From Actinomycetales bacterium SN12 (GTDB taxonomy: Bacteria > Actinomycetota > Actinomycetes > Actinomycetales > Microbacteriaceae), in assembly GCA_002837415.1 (NCBI GenBank), contig PJCV01000006.1, positions 118,286 through 182,285 on the forward strand: a DNA stretch of 64,000 nucleotides, given 5' to 3'. This document shows, piece by piece, positions 8,193-15,320 of the stretch. Every line of letters begins with the position of its first letter. Within the stretch, counting starts at the first letter, position 1. Below the pieces are notes generated by a model. It saw only the letters and a list, made by a program, of their open reading frames with translations, had not been told where the DNA came from and searched no databases. Made by a program: the position numbers and the translations under genes.

Positions 8193-9098
8193 TCAGCTGT
8201 TGTCCGCGACGTCCTTCTGAACGGTCTTGAGCGTCTTCGCCAGCTCTTCCTGGGGGAGCTGAACCGTCACGCCGGTGCCGCCGGACGACTCAGCGAGCCC
8301 CTTCTGCACGGCCTCGTCGGTCTGGAAGATCTCGATGAGCTGCAGGTAGGTCTCGTTGTCGACGTCGTCCGCACGTGAGGCGAAGATGTTCACGTAGGGG
8401 GCTGCCGCCGGGTCGGACGCGTCATCGGTGAACAGCGCGTCGTCGAACTCCAGACCGGCCTCTTCGACGAAGTCGTTGTTGATGATGGCGGCTGCGACGT
8501 CGGGCAGTGCCTCGGGCGTCAGCGCGGCCTCCAGTGCGGTCACCTTGACCTTGGACTTGGCCTCGTCGATGTCGGAGAGATCCGAGAACGGCGAGCCGCC
8601 GTCCTTGAGCTCGATGAGCCCGGCCGACTGGAGCACGAGCAGGCCACGGGCCTGATTGGATGCGTCGTCGGGAACGGCGACGGTCTCGCCGTCGGCGATG
8701 TCCTCGACGTCGTCGTACTTCGAGGAGTACAGGCCGAGCGGGTAGGTCTGCGTGGATCCGATCGCCACCAGGTCCTCCCCCGCCGCCTCGTTGTACTGAG
8801 CGAGGTAGATCACGTGCTGGAACTGGTTGAGGTCGATCTCGCCCTCGGTGAGCGCCGGGTTGGGAAGCTCGTACGATCCGAAGTCGACCAGCTCGACCTC
8901 GATGCCCTCGGCCTTGGCCGCCTTCTCGAACGCCGCCCACTGCGGGTCGCTCTTGCCGACCACGCCGATCTTGACGACGTCATCGGCGGTGCCGTCGGAT
9001 CCGGCCTTGCCGGCGTCGGCGGATGCGCAGCCGGTGAGACCGGTGACGAGGAGGGCCGCTGCGGCGGCAGCGGCGAGGGTGGTGAAGCGGCGTGACAT
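8193..9098 (-). CDS. metQ: methionine-binding lipoprotein MetQ
   Basis: The 301-residue protein begins with an Ala-rich signal peptide ending in the lipobox LTGC. The mature part is a NlpA/MetQ-type periplasmic-binding fold, with VVKIGVVGKSDPQW, ELVDFGSYELPNPAL and DLNQFQHVIYL motifs typical of the family. The ATG at 9098 has GAGGAAG eight bases upstream. It captures methionine outside the membrane for MetNI. Its promoter must lie in the 72 bp between this gene and the marR-type gene that precedes it. Confidence 0.93.
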   Translation of the reverse strand: MSRRFTTLAAAAAAALLVTGLTGCASADAGKAGSDGTADDVVKIGVVGKSDPQWAAFEKAAKAEGIEVELVDFGSYELPNPALTEGEIDLNQFQHVIYLAQYNEAAGEDLVAIGSTQTYPLGLYSSKYDDVEDIADGETVAVPDDASNQARGLLVLQSAGLIELKDGGSPFSDLSDIDEAKSKVKVTALEAALTPEALPDVAAAIINNDFVEEAGLEFDDALFTDDASDPAAAPYVNIFASRADDVDNETYLQLIEIFQTDEAVQKGLAESSGGTGVTVQLPQEELAKTLKTVQKDVADNS

Positions 9099-9170
9099 TT
9101 TCGGGTTCTTCCTCTCGTGGGGGACTCCGAAAACGTACGCGGCGTCGAGCACTCGCTCAGAATCCGCTCG

Positions 9171-9722
9171 TCACACAGCGTCACGCTCGGCAGTGGCCGC
9201 CATGGCGCCGAAGAAGTCGGCGACCGTGCGGCGCTGCTCGGGGGTCAGCTCGGCGATGACATCGAAGCGCCGAGCGTGCTCGCGACCCACCGTGGCACGT
9301 GCTGCACGGCGGGTCTCCTCGGTCACCTCGATGACCAGACTGCGGCGGTCGTCCGGATGCGCGCGACGCACGACGTGACCGCCGCGCTCCAGGCGGTCGA
9401 GGAGCTTCGTGGTGGATGCGCTGGAGATCCCGAGGTGTCCGGCCATCGCACTCGGCGTCATCGGGAGCTTCTGGTTCCCTGCGGCGATGAGCACTCGCAG
9501 CGCCCGCATGTCGCTCGCGCCGAGGCGCATGTACCGCTGCGACGCCTCGTTGTTCTCGCGCTCCGCTTCGCGCCAGCGGCGCATGGCCTCGAGCACCTCG
9601 AGCACGCTCTCCAGCTCACCGGGCGTGAGGTCGCTCGTGCGCACGAGCTCCTGCTCAGGATCGTTCAGGCGCGGATCGTGCATCACCACGATCGGCGCGG
9701 AAGACGGAGTCATTTTCCGCAT
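9171..9722 (-). CDS. MarR-family regulator, probable CrtR (carotenoid repressor)
   Basis: The 183-residue product has a MarR winged helix: MTPSAMAGHLGISSASTTKL is the HTH and AHPDDRRSLVIEVT the wing. It is divergent from the carotenoid operon, as in Corynebacterium glutamicum, where the MarR protein CrtR represses crt genes and is released by isoprenoid pyrophosphates such as GGPP. By position and family this is the likely counterpart; that assignment is inference. The start at 9722 is chosen because TAAAAT lies seven bases upstream, fitting a leaderless promoter. Starts further up run into idi coding DNA. The palindrome at 9743-9758 is the probable operator. Confidence 0.85.
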   Translation of the reverse strand: MRKMTPSSAPIVVMHDPRLNDPEQELVRTSDLTPGELESVLEVLEAMRRWREAERENNEASQRYMRLGASDMRALRVLIAAGNQKLPMTPSAMAGHLGISSASTTKLLDRLERGGHVVRRAHPDDRRSLVIEVTEETRRAARATVGREHARRFDVIAELTPEQRRTVADFFGAMAATAERDAV

Positions 9723-9742
9723 GAGGTTGATTTTATGCCAGA

Positions 9743-9758
9743 TGTGGATATATCCACA
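9743..9758. promoter_or_regulatory. operator palindrome in the crtR-idi divergent promoter
   Basis: TGTGGATATATCCACA is a perfect 16-bp palindrome lying between the divergent marR and idi starts. It covers the expected -35 side of the marR promoter (TAAAAT at 9730-9735) and sits just upstream of a possible idi -10 box, TAGCCT at 9768-9773. The idi Shine-Dalgarno sequence AGGAGG is at 9789-9794. The layout fits joint autoregulation and repression by the MarR protein. Confidence 0.75.
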
Positions 9759-9798
9759 GTTGGTAGCTAGCCTGTCTAGGGAATACACAGGAGGCCCA

Positions 9799-10362
9799 GT
9801 GACCCACTCCCCCGAGCGCGTGATCCTTCTCGACGACGACGGCAACCCCCGTGGCGTCGCCCGCAAGGACGAGGTGCACCACCAGGAGACCCCGCTGCAC
9901 CTCGCGTTCTCCTGCCACGTGCGCGACGACGAGGGGCGGCTGCTGCTGACCAGACGGGCGCTGACCAAGCGCGCCTGGCCTGGCACGTGGACCAACGCGT
10001 TCTGCGGTCACCCCGCGCCGTTCGAGGCGATTCCGGATGCCGTGCAGCGTCGCGCACGCGAGGAGCTCGGGCTCGAGATCGCCGACCTGCAGGTGGAGCT
10101 GCCCGACTTCCGGTACCGCGCGATCGACGCGTCCGGCATCGTCGAGAACGAGATCTGCCCGGTCTACACCGCGCGCGCGGTGGGCGAGCCGGAGCTGAAC
10201 CCGGCCGAGGTGATGGACGCTCGCTGGGTCAGCGCTGAGGATCTCGCCGCGGCGCTGACCGCGGCGCCGTGGGCGTTCAGCCCCTGGCTCGTGCTGCAGG
10301 CGCAGCAGCTCTCGGCCACCGCCGGGACCATCCATGCGACCGCGTGGCGGAGCGTCGCGTGA
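9799..10362 (+). CDS. idi: isopentenyl-diphosphate delta-isomerase, type I
   Basis: This 187-residue Nudix-fold enzyme interconverts IPP and DMAPP. WTNAFCGHP contains the catalytic Cys and ENEICPVY the catalytic Glu region; LLLTRRALTKRAWPG is the conserved N-terminal arm. The GTG at 9799 follows AGGAGG by four bases. It is the first gene of the carotenoid operon, supplying DMAPP for GGPP. Its stop overlaps the crtE start by four bases. Confidence 0.95.
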   Translation: MTHSPERVILLDDDGNPRGVARKDEVHHQETPLHLAFSCHVRDDEGRLLLTRRALTKRAWPGTWTNAFCGHPAPFEAIPDAVQRRAREELGLEIADLQVELPDFRYRAIDASGIVENEICPVYTARAVGEPELNPAEVMDARWVSAEDLAAALTAAPWAFSPWLVLQAQQLSATAGTIHATAWRSVA

Positions 10363-11405
10363 GGCTGGAGACGGCAGTCCATCCGCGACTGGACGAGATC
10401 ATCGATCGGTTCTTCGCCGACCGGATCGCGCGAGCCGATGCGATGGGCGGGCGCTACGGCGATCTGTGGCGCCGGGCGGCGGATGCGACCCAGGGCGGGA
10501 AGCGCCTGCGGCCCCGGCTGCTGCTGCTCGCCCACGAGAGCCTGGGCGGCGTGGAGGAGGACTCGGCGCTGTGCGCCGCCGCGGCCTTCGAGGTGCTGCA
10601 CACCGCTCTTCTCATGCATGACGACGTGCTCGACCGCGACCTCGTGCGGCGCGGCAAGCCGAACCTCGCCGGCCGGTTCGCGGCCGCTGCGCTCGACGAC
10701 GGGCACGCCCCGCACACCGCCACCGCGTGGGGCGAGGCGTCAGCGCTGCTCGCGGGTGACCTGCTGATCAGCGGCGCGCACGCGCTCGTCGCCGATGTCA
10801 CGCATCCGGTAGCCGCGACCCTGCACCGCGTGATCGACGACGCGCTCATCCTGACCGCGGCCGGAGAGCACGCCGACGTGGGTTTCGCCAAGGGGGTCAT
10901 GCACGCCGATCAGGCCGACATCCTGCGGATGATCGAGCAGAAGACCGCCGCGTACTCGTTCGCCGCGCCGCTGCGGGTGGGTGCGCTGCTGGCCGGCGCC
11001 ACCGACCAGGTCGTGGACGCGCTGGAGTGGATCGGATCGCGCCTGGGCCTGCTGTATCAGCTGCGCGACGACGCGCTGGGCGTGTTCGGCGCCGAGAGCA
11101 GCACGGGCAAGAGCGTCATCGGAGATCTGCGCGAGGGCAAGCGCACGCTGCTCGTGGCCTTCGCCGAGGGCACCGCCGAGTGGGAGGCCGTGCGCCCCCT
11201 GTTCGGACGCGCCCCGCTCGACACGTCCGATGCCGACCGGCTGCGTGCGGCACTGGTGGCCTGCGGTGCGGTCGAGCGGATGCAGCGGGTCATCGACGGG
11301 GTGCTGCACGACGTCCTGCACGCGATCGCCATCGCTCCCCTGCCCACCGGGCTGCGCGCCGAGCTGGCGCAGATCGCGGAGCGCTGCGCGGAGCGGCAGT
11401 CGTGA
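10359..11405 (+). CDS. crtE: geranylgeranyl diphosphate synthase
   Basis: The 348-residue trans-prenyltransferase has GGKRLRPRLLL, the first Asp-rich motif within LLMHDDVLDRD and the second in LLYQLRDDALG. It condenses IPP with DMAPP/FPP to C20 GGPP, the precursor for phytoene. The GTG at 10359 overlaps the idi stop (GTGA) and has GGAG upstream; the natural N-terminus is VRLETAVHP. A longer ATG start would lie inside idi and is rejected. Confidence 0.94.
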   Translation: MRLETAVHPRLDEIIDRFFADRIARADAMGGRYGDLWRRAADATQGGKRLRPRLLLLAHESLGGVEEDSALCAAAAFEVLHTALLMHDDVLDRDLVRRGKPNLAGRFAAAALDDGHAPHTATAWGEASALLAGDLLISGAHALVADVTHPVAATLHRVIDDALILTAAGEHADVGFAKGVMHADQADILRMIEQKTAAYSFAAPLRVGALLAGATDQVVDALEWIGSRLGLLYQLRDDALGVFGAESSTGKSVIGDLREGKRTLLVAFAEGTAEWEAVRPLFGRAPLDTSDADRLRAALVACGAVERMQRVIDGVLHDVLHAIAIAPLPTGLRAELAQIAERCAERQS

Positions 11406-12274
11406 GCGCCGAGCGCGCACTCGACCTGTACACGCGCACCGCCCATACCGCTGCGGCGCACGTGATCAGCGGGTACTCGACGTCCTTCGGCTATGCGAGC
11501 CGGCTGCTGCCGCGCGACGTGCGCAGCGGGATCTCGGACGTGTACGCCCTCGTGCGGGTCGCCGACGAGATCGTCGACGGCCCCGCCGCCGAGGCGGGAT
11601 TGGCGGCGCCGGAGGTGCTCGCCATCCTCGACGCCCTCGAACAGGACACCCTCCGGGCGATGGAGTGCGGCTTCAGCGCGAACCTCGTCGTGCACGCGTT
11701 CGCCGCCACCGCGCGGCGAACCGGGATCGGCGCAGAGCTCGTGCAGCCGTTCTTCGAGTCGATGAGGATGGATGCCACCGCGCACCCGCGCTACGACCTC
11801 GAGGAGTACCGGCGCTACATCCACGGCTCGGCTGAGGTGGTGGGTTCGATGTGCCTGCGGGTGTTCGCTCTCGAGCATCCGGGATTCACGCTCGACGACC
11901 AGCTCGAAGAGGGCGCGCGCCGCCTCGGCGCCGCGTTCCAGAAGGTGAACTTCCTGCGCGACCTCGCCGACGATGCCGGACGACTGGGCCGCTCGTACAT
12001 CCCGGGCCTGGATCCGCAGACCTTCACCGACCGCGAGAAGGAGGCGGTCGTCGACGAGATCGCCGAGGACCTCGCTGTCGCACGCGAAGCCATCGCGCGG
12101 CTGCCGCGCGGATCGCGGCGGGCGACGACGGCCGCTGCTGCGCTGTTCGGCCGGCTCAATGAGCAGCTGCGCAGCACGCCGGCAGCCGAGCTGCGCACGA
12201 GACGGGTCTCGGTGCCGCTCGGGCGCAAGCTGGGCATCCTGGCGAACGCAGCAGCGGGAAGGACGACCGCATGA
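11402..12274 (+). CDS. crtB: phytoene synthase
   Basis: The 290-residue squalene/phytoene synthase family protein joins two GGPP to phytoene. The two Asp motifs are VADEIVDGP (near 53) and NFLRDLADDAGRLGR (near 183), and YIHGSAEVVGSMC is the conserved helix between them. The GTG at 11402 overlaps the crtE stop by four bases, so translation is coupled. Confidence 0.95.
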   Translation: MSAERALDLYTRTAHTAAAHVISGYSTSFGYASRLLPRDVRSGISDVYALVRVADEIVDGPAAEAGLAAPEVLAILDALEQDTLRAMECGFSANLVVHAFAATARRTGIGAELVQPFFESMRMDATAHPRYDLEEYRRYIHGSAEVVGSMCLRVFALEHPGFTLDDQLEEGARRLGAAFQKVNFLRDLADDAGRLGRSYIPGLDPQTFTDREKEAVVDEIAEDLAVAREAIARLPRGSRRATTAAAALFGRLNEQLRSTPAAELRTRRVSVPLGRKLGILANAAAGRTTA

Positions 12275-13824
12275 GGCGCGCCGTCGTCATCGGCGGAGGC
12301 ATCTCCGGGCTCGCCACCGCCGCTCTGCTCGCCCGCGAGGGCGCATCGGTCACCCTCGTCGAGGCACGAGAGGATCTCGGCGGCCGCGCCGGCAGCTGGG
12401 AATCCGACGGCTTCCGCTTCGACACCGGACCCTCCTGGTACCTCATGCCCGAGGTGTTCGACCACTTCTTCCGGCTGCTCGGGACCTCGGCGGCCGAGCA
12501 GCTCGACCTCGTCCGCCTGGACCCTGCCTACCGGGTGTACTTCGAAGACGACGCCGAGCCGTTCGACCTGCCGGCCGAAGGAGCCAGGGACGCCCTCGTC
12601 GCCCTCGATCCGGATGCCGAACAAAGCCTCGACCGCTACCTGGCATCCGCAGCGGACACCTACGACCTGGCCACCTCGACGTTCCTCTACAGCACGTACG
12701 AGTCGCTGCGCCCGCTGCTGACCCCGCGCACCCTGCGCGGTCTGCCGACGCTCACCCGCCTGCTCGCGGAGCCTCTCGACCGGCGCATCCGCCGGCACAG
12801 CCGCGAGCCGCGTGTGCAGCAGGTGCTCGGGTATCCCGCAGTGTTCCTCGGCACGTCGCCCGCCAAGGCACCCGGCATGTACCACCTGATGAGCCACCTC
12901 GACATCGGTCAGGGAGTGCTGTATCCGCGCGGCGGCTTCGCTGCGGTGATCACCGCGATCACCCGCGTGGCGAGCGCGGAGGGCGTCGACATCCGCACCG
13001 GATGCCGCGCGACGCGCATCACGGTCGACGCCGGTTCCGCGACCGGGGTCGACGTCGAGCTCTCCGACGGCACGCGCGAGCACCTGCCCGCCGATGTCGT
13101 CGTGTCGACCGCCGACCTGCACGTGACCGAGCAGCAGCTGCTGGACCCCGAGCATCGCACGCGATCGGACGGCTGGTGGAACGGACGCGACCCAGGGCCC
13201 GGGGCCGTGCTCGCGCTGCTCGGGGTGCGTGGCGAGCTGCCCCAGCTCGCGCACCACACCCTGCTGTTCACCAGGGAGTGGGAGGAGGGATTCGACGCGA
13301 TCTACGGCAGAGGCCGTCACGGTGAGGGCAAGCGCATCCCCGATCCGGCGTCCCTCTACGTCTGCCGGCCGAGCGCGACCGATGACGTCGCTCCCGAGGG
13401 ACACGAGAACCTGTTCGTGCTCATCCCCGTCCCCGCCGACACATCCATCGGGGCCGGCGGCAGCGACGGCACCGGCGATGAGCGCGTCGAACGCGCGGCC
13501 GATGCGGCGATCGACCAGATCGCCGGCTGGTGCGGCATCCCCGACCTCCGGGAGCGCATCGTCGTGCGTCGCACCATCGGCCCCGCCGACTTCGAACGCG
13601 ACTTCGGGGCGTGGCGCGGCGGGGCGCTCGGCCCCGCGCACACGCTGCGGCAGAGCGCCTTCCTGCGCGGCGCCAACATGTCGTCGAAGGTCGACGGGCT
13701 GCTGTACGCCGGCGCCACGACGATTCCGGGCATCGGCCTGCCGATGTGCCTGATCAGCGCCGAGCTGGTCGTCAAGCGCCTGCGCGGCGACGTCTCGGCG
13801 GGCCCCCTGGCGGAGCCGCTGTGA
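12271..13824 (+). CDS. crtI: phytoene desaturase
   Basis: The 517-residue FAD enzyme converts phytoene to lycopene. An N-terminal Rossmann motif VVIGGGISGLATAAL is followed by VEAREDLGGRAGSW; the C-terminal CrtI signature is GLLYAGATTIPGIGLPM. ATGA overlap with crtB gives tight coupling. Length and motifs match bacterial CrtI of actinobacterial C50 clusters. Confidence 0.95.
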   Translation: MRRAVVIGGGISGLATAALLAREGASVTLVEAREDLGGRAGSWESDGFRFDTGPSWYLMPEVFDHFFRLLGTSAAEQLDLVRLDPAYRVYFEDDAEPFDLPAEGARDALVALDPDAEQSLDRYLASAADTYDLATSTFLYSTYESLRPLLTPRTLRGLPTLTRLLAEPLDRRIRRHSREPRVQQVLGYPAVFLGTSPAKAPGMYHLMSHLDIGQGVLYPRGGFAAVITAITRVASAEGVDIRTGCRATRITVDAGSATGVDVELSDGTREHLPADVVVSTADLHVTEQQLLDPEHRTRSDGWWNGRDPGPGAVLALLGVRGELPQLAHHTLLFTREWEEGFDAIYGRGRHGEGKRIPDPASLYVCRPSATDDVAPEGHENLFVLIPVPADTSIGAGGSDGTGDERVERAADAAIDQIAGWCGIPDLRERIVVRRTIGPADFERDFGAWRGGALGPAHTLRQSAFLRGANMSSKVDGLLYAGATTIPGIGLPMCLISAELVVKRLRGDVSAGPLAEPL

Positions 13825-14150
13825 GCGCCGGCTACCTGATCGCCCTGCTCGTATCGCTCGCGGGGATGGTGCTGCTCGATGTGCGCCACCGGCTGTTCCT
13901 CGGCCGGGATCCGTGGCGGGCTGCGCTCGTGCTCGCGCTCGGCACCGCGTTCTTCCTGCTCTGGGATCTCGCCGGGATCGGGCTCGGGATCTTCTTCCGC
14001 GACGACGGGCAGTTCGCCACGGGCATCCTGCTCGCACCCGAGCTGCCGATCGAGGAGCCCATCTTCCTGCTGTTCCTGTGCCAGCTGACCATGGTGCTCG
14101 TCTGCGGCGCCGAGAAGGTGCTCGCCACACGACGGAGGGCAGACGCATGA
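13821..14150 (+). CDS. crtYe: C50 carotenoid cyclase subunit (CrtYe-like)
   Basis: This 109-residue protein has three membrane helices and the lycopene-cyclase-domain motif ELPIEEPIFLLFL near 75-87. In C50 producers two small subunits form a heterodimeric cyclase that closes both ends of flavuxanthin. Whether it makes epsilon rings (decaprenoxanthin, YeYf) or gamma rings (sarcinaxanthin, YgYh) cannot be settled by eye. GTG overlaps the crtI stop by four bases. Confidence 0.88.
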   Translation: MSAGYLIALLVSLAGMVLLDVRHRLFLGRDPWRAALVLALGTAFFLLWDLAGIGLGIFFRDDGQFATGILLAPELPIEEPIFLLFLCQLTMVLVCGAEKVLATRRRADA

Positions 14151-14455
14151 GCTACGTGCTGCTGTGCGCGGGATTCCTCGCGGCGGCCGTCGTGGTCGCC
14201 CTGGTGGTGCGGCGACGCGACCGGATGCCGTCTGCGGCGTCACTGCTCATCGCGGCGGCCACGCTCGTGGTGCTCACCGCCGTGTTCGACAACCTGATGA
14301 TCGCCGTGGGACTGTTCGACTACTCGAGCGCGCACATCTCGGGCATCCGGATCGGCGAGGCCCCGCTCGAGGACTTCGCCTACCCGCTCGCCGCGGTGAT
14401 CCTGCTGCCGGCCCTGTGGTCGCGCCTGCGGAGGGAGCGTGCCGATGATCGGTGA
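14147..14455 (+). CDS. crtYf: C50 carotenoid cyclase subunit (CrtYf-like)
   Basis: This 102-residue protein has three membrane helices and the partner motif IGEAPLEDFAYPLAAVI near 65-81. It pairs with the preceding gene product in the membrane to form the C50 cyclase. The ATG overlaps the crtYe stop (ATGA), and its own 3' end overlaps the start of the elongase gene. Confidence 0.88.
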   Translation: MSYVLLCAGFLAAAVVVALVVRRRDRMPSAASLLIAAATLVVLTAVFDNLMIAVGLFDYSSAHISGIRIGEAPLEDFAYPLAAVILLPALWSRLRRERADDR

Positions 14456-15302
14456 CCTGCTGGCCGCGTCTCGGCCGCTCAGCTGGATCAACACCGCCTA
14501 CCCCTTCGCGGCCGCCTACCTGCTCGTAGCCGGGGGCGTGGACGCGCGCTGGGTGATCGGCACGCTGTTCTTCCTCGTGCCGTACAACCTGGCGATGTAC
14601 GGCATCAACGACGTGTTCGACTACGCCTCCGACCTCGCCAACCCCCGCAAGGGCGGGGTCGAGGGGGCGCTGCTGTCGCCGCAGCGGCACCGAACGGTGC
14701 TCGTGACGGCGATCGCTCTGTGCGCGCCCTTCGTCATCGCCCTCGTCGTGCTCGGCTCGCCGGTGTCGTGGCTGATCCTGGCGATCAGCCTGTTCGCCGT
14801 CGTGGCGTACTCCGCGCCGCCGTTCCGCTTCAAAGAGGTGCCGGTGCTCGATTCGATCACCTCGAGCATCCACTTCGTGAGCCCCGCGGTGTATGGGTTC
14901 GCCCTCGCCGGGGGGACGGTCACGCCGGGACTCGTCGCGCTGCTGACCGCGTTCTTCCTCTGGGGTGTCGCGAGTCACGCGTTCGGGGCCGTGCAGGACG
15001 TGGTGCCCGACCGCGAGGGCGGCATCTCGTCGATCGCCACGGCGCTGGGTGCCGCCCGCACGGTGCGGCTGGCGCTCGCCTGCTGGGCCGCGGCGGGAGT
15101 GCTCATGCTGTTCACCGGGTTCCCCGGCGCGCTGGCCGCCGTGCTCGCTCTGCCGTACCTGTGGGCGGCAGCGCCGTATCGCTCGGTGTCTGACGCCGAT
15201 TCGGGTGCGGCGAACCGCGGCTGGCGGCACTTCCTGTGGATCAACTACGCCTGCGGGTTCGTCGTCACGATGCTGCTGATCATGTACGCGCTCGGTCGGT
15301 GA
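14445..15302 (+). CDS. crtEb: lycopene elongase (UbiA-family prenyltransferase)
   Basis: This ~285-residue polytopic UbiA-type enzyme adds two C5 units to lycopene, giving C50 flavuxanthin. NDVFDYASDLANPRKGG is the first Asp-rich site and DVVPDREGGISSIATALG the second. GGAGG at 14430-14434 is ten bases from the ATG at 14445 and five from an in-frame GTG at 14439; ATG is preferred. Its presence is what defines the cluster as C50 rather than C40. It is the last gene of the operon and converges on the ABC-F gene. Confidence 0.92.
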   Translation: MIGDLLAASRPLSWINTAYPFAAAYLLVAGGVDARWVIGTLFFLVPYNLAMYGINDVFDYASDLANPRKGGVEGALLSPQRHRTVLVTAIALCAPFVIALVVLGSPVSWLILAISLFAVVAYSAPPFRFKEVPVLDSITSSIHFVSPAVYGFALAGGTVTPGLVALLTAFFLWGVASHAFGAVQDVVPDREGGISSIATALGAARTVRLALACWAAAGVLMLFTGFPGALAAVLALPYLWAAAPYRSVSDADSGAANRGWRHFLWINYACGFVVTMLLIMYALGR

Positions 15303-15320
15303 TGCGCGCGGGGATGCCGC

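Noticed and set aside
9099..9170. SAM riboswitch before metQ
   Set aside because: The gap is only 72 bp and shows no S-box core motifs or paired stems; I cannot support it.
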